A DNA stretch of 64,000 bases from Candidatus Obscuribacterales bacterium (GTDB taxonomy: Bacteria > Cyanobacteriota > Vampirovibrionia > Obscuribacterales > Obscuribacteraceae): assembly GCA_020054205.1 (NCBI GenBank), contig JAGVLS010000024.1:1-64000 (forward strand), in the 5' to 3' direction. The notes beneath the pieces were generated by a model that was not told where the DNA came from, did no database searches, and saw only the letters and a list, made by a program, of their open reading frames with translations. The translations under genes and the position numbers were made by a program. Below are positions 63,008 to 64,000 of the stretch, one piece after another. Position 1 is the first letter of the stretch, and every line of letters starts with the position of its first letter.

Positions 63008-64000
63008 ATGAACGTAAACAATCACAAGTTTGGTTTAATAAGTAAGCGTGTCGTCACTACAAACGGTGTTGAACCGGCCTGTGTACTGATAAAAAACGGC
63101 AGTATCCTTGACGTCCTTGTAAGTTATACTCAAACTCAATTAGATAATTTACAAAAAGATGGTTATCAATTAGAAGACTTAGGTGATTTAGTAATCATGC
63201 CAGGTTTAATTGACTCACACGTTCATGTTAATGAGCCAGGAAGAACAGAGTGGGAGGGTTTTGAAACAGCTACAAAAGCTGCTGCTGTAGGTGGCATAAC
63301 CACTATTGCCGATATGCCTTTAAATTCAAATCCAGTCACGACTTCTGTTGTTGCATTCAATGAAAAGCGTAAAGCAGCAAAAGACAAGCTTTGGGTTGAT
63401 TGTCGATTTTATGGTGGCGTTGTTCCTGGTAATAGCGCAGAACTTAATCCATTATTGGACCATGATGTAGCAGGATTTAAATGTTTCCTTATTCATTCAG
63501 GAATTGATGATTTTCCAAACGTAAGCGAGATCGATTTACGTCAAGCTATGCCCATTCTTGCCAAACGGAATGCACCACTTTTAATACATGCCGAGCTAGA
63601 TACAAATGACACAAGCTGCACGGACGATGCTGTGAATCATACTTGGAATAATAGCCAATCTTATCAAGAATTTTTAAAATCCAGACCTAAGCACTGGGAA
63701 AATAAAGCAATAGAGCTAATGATAAAACTTTGCCAGGAATTTAATTGTCCAATACACATTGTACATTTGTCTTCAGCTGAAGCATTGCCAATAATTGAAA
63801 AAGCAAAAAAGGCAAAATTACCGATTACCGTCGAGACATGTCCTCATTATTTGTCTTTATTTGCAGAAGATATTCCAGATGGCGACACACGTTATAAATG
63901 CGCTCCGCCTATTAGAGAAAAAAGCAATTCAGATGCGCTATGGCAAGCTCTTATTAGTGGGACAATTGATTTTGTAGTCTCAGATCATTCACCTTGTACA
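63008..64000 (+). CDS. allB: allantoinase, 3' truncated by window edge
   Basis: 331 residues visible, frame open to the last base. The enzyme hydrolyses allantoin to allantoate in purine breakdown. The amidohydrolase HxH motif is in MPGLIDSHVHVNEPGRTEWEGFETATKAAAVGGITTIADMPLN, the exact pattern that separates allantoinase from dihydroorotase. GFKCFLIHSG includes the lysine that is usually carboxylated to bridge the metals (Lys about 157). HAELD, IHIVHLSSAEALP (His) and CPHYL follow, and the window stops near SDHSPC, where the catalytic aspartate lies. GGA about eight bases upstream supports the ATG. The remaining ~110 residues lie beyond the window. Confidence 0.92.
   Translation, partial: MNVNNHKFGLISKRVVTTNGVEPACVLIKNGSILDVLVSYTQTQLDNLQKDGYQLEDLGDLVIMPGLIDSHVHVNEPGRTEWEGFETATKAAAVGGITTIADMPLNSNPVTTSVVAFNEKRKAAKDKLWVDCRFYGGVVPGNSAELNPLLDHDVAGFKCFLIHSGIDDFPNVSEIDLRQAMPILAKRNAPLLIHAELDTNDTSCTDDAVNHTWNNSQSYQEFLKSRPKHWENKAIELMIKLCQEFNCPIHIVHLSSAEALPIIEKAKKAKLPITVETCPHYLSLFAEDIPDGDTRYKCAPPIREKSNSDALWQALISGTIDFVVSDHSPCT

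Noticed and set aside
1-64000. tRNA, rRNA, CRISPR or prophage/transposase genes
   Set aside because: Looked for in gaps and coding regions; no cloverleaf-like, array-like or recombinase/transposase signature was found by reading. A scanner could still find a tRNA missed by eye.

Overview
The window is AT-rich, densely packed bacterial chromosome. Intergenic gaps are short, many starts are TTG or GTG, and genes switch strand often in runs of one to six. There is no rRNA, no recognisable tRNA, no CRISPR array and no transposase gene. The mix points to an uncultured Gram-negative-type bacterium. It holds a TonB-like protein, a PilT motor, a SigB/F/G-type sigma factor, coaD followed by a DivIVA-like coiled-coil gene, secreted TPR and FHA proteins, and AdhE beside citrate synthase. 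A non-photosynthetic relative of Cyanobacteria (Melainabacteria/Vampirovibrionia type) fits best. This is inference from gene content, not proof.

Layout. 0-12 kb: the 3' part of an alpha-glucan phosphorylase, a membrane TonB-like protein, a secreted glycoside-hydrolase-like protein, a UPF0173 hydrolase, DnaK, a secreted RLE-repeat protein, an SGNH-type membrane protein, and a nagB-cyclophilin pair. 12-24 kb: a matrixin-like protease, a secreted TPR protein, adhE with a STAS gene, citrate synthase, divergent RDD and SpoIIM-like membrane genes, and a serine hydrolase overlapping a site-2 protease. 24-35 kb: coaD with a DivIVA-like gene, a histidine kinase divergent from a sigma factor, pilT, an APC permease, an orphan AbiEi-like regulator beside a 253-bp MITE-like inverted-repeat element, a sulfur-type MBL-rhodanese protein, an esterase and a hotdog thioesterase. 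35-41.4 kb: a molybdenum cofactor operon, moaD, a moaE-moeB-rhodanese triple fusion, moaA, an RDD-TPR membrane gene, and moeA. It runs convergently into a RidA gene.

42-62.8 kb is the most unusual part. Three giant proteins (1447, 2198 and 1975 residues) each open with an acidic, proline-containing tail. They are accompanied by a HEAT/ARM-like helical protein, a small zinc-ribbon FHA protein, a GntR-type regulator and a P1-family peptidase. The first giant carries a canonical FHA domain plus a degenerate FHA-like half. The first and third share an architecture: a hydrophobic segment near the N-terminus, and a Gly/Lys/Pro/Ser linker followed by a hydrophobic C-terminal tail. This is the best candidate for an undescribed system, perhaps a membrane-tethered scaffold read out by phospho-Ser/Thr binding. 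No kinase is encoded in the window. The window ends inside an allantoinase gene.

Shared themes: central carbon and fermentation (GlgP, NagB, AdhE, citrate synthase), envelope biology (TonB-like, SGNH, S2P, serine hydrolase, RDD, SpoIIM, PilT), partner-switching-type regulation (STAS and a SigB/F/G sigma, not adjacent), and a near-contiguous Moco pathway. Several starts were moved from the longest reading frame because of clear Shine-Dalgarno sequences. Others have no visible Shine-Dalgarno, and two of those have short upstream reading frames overlapping the start as ATGA.
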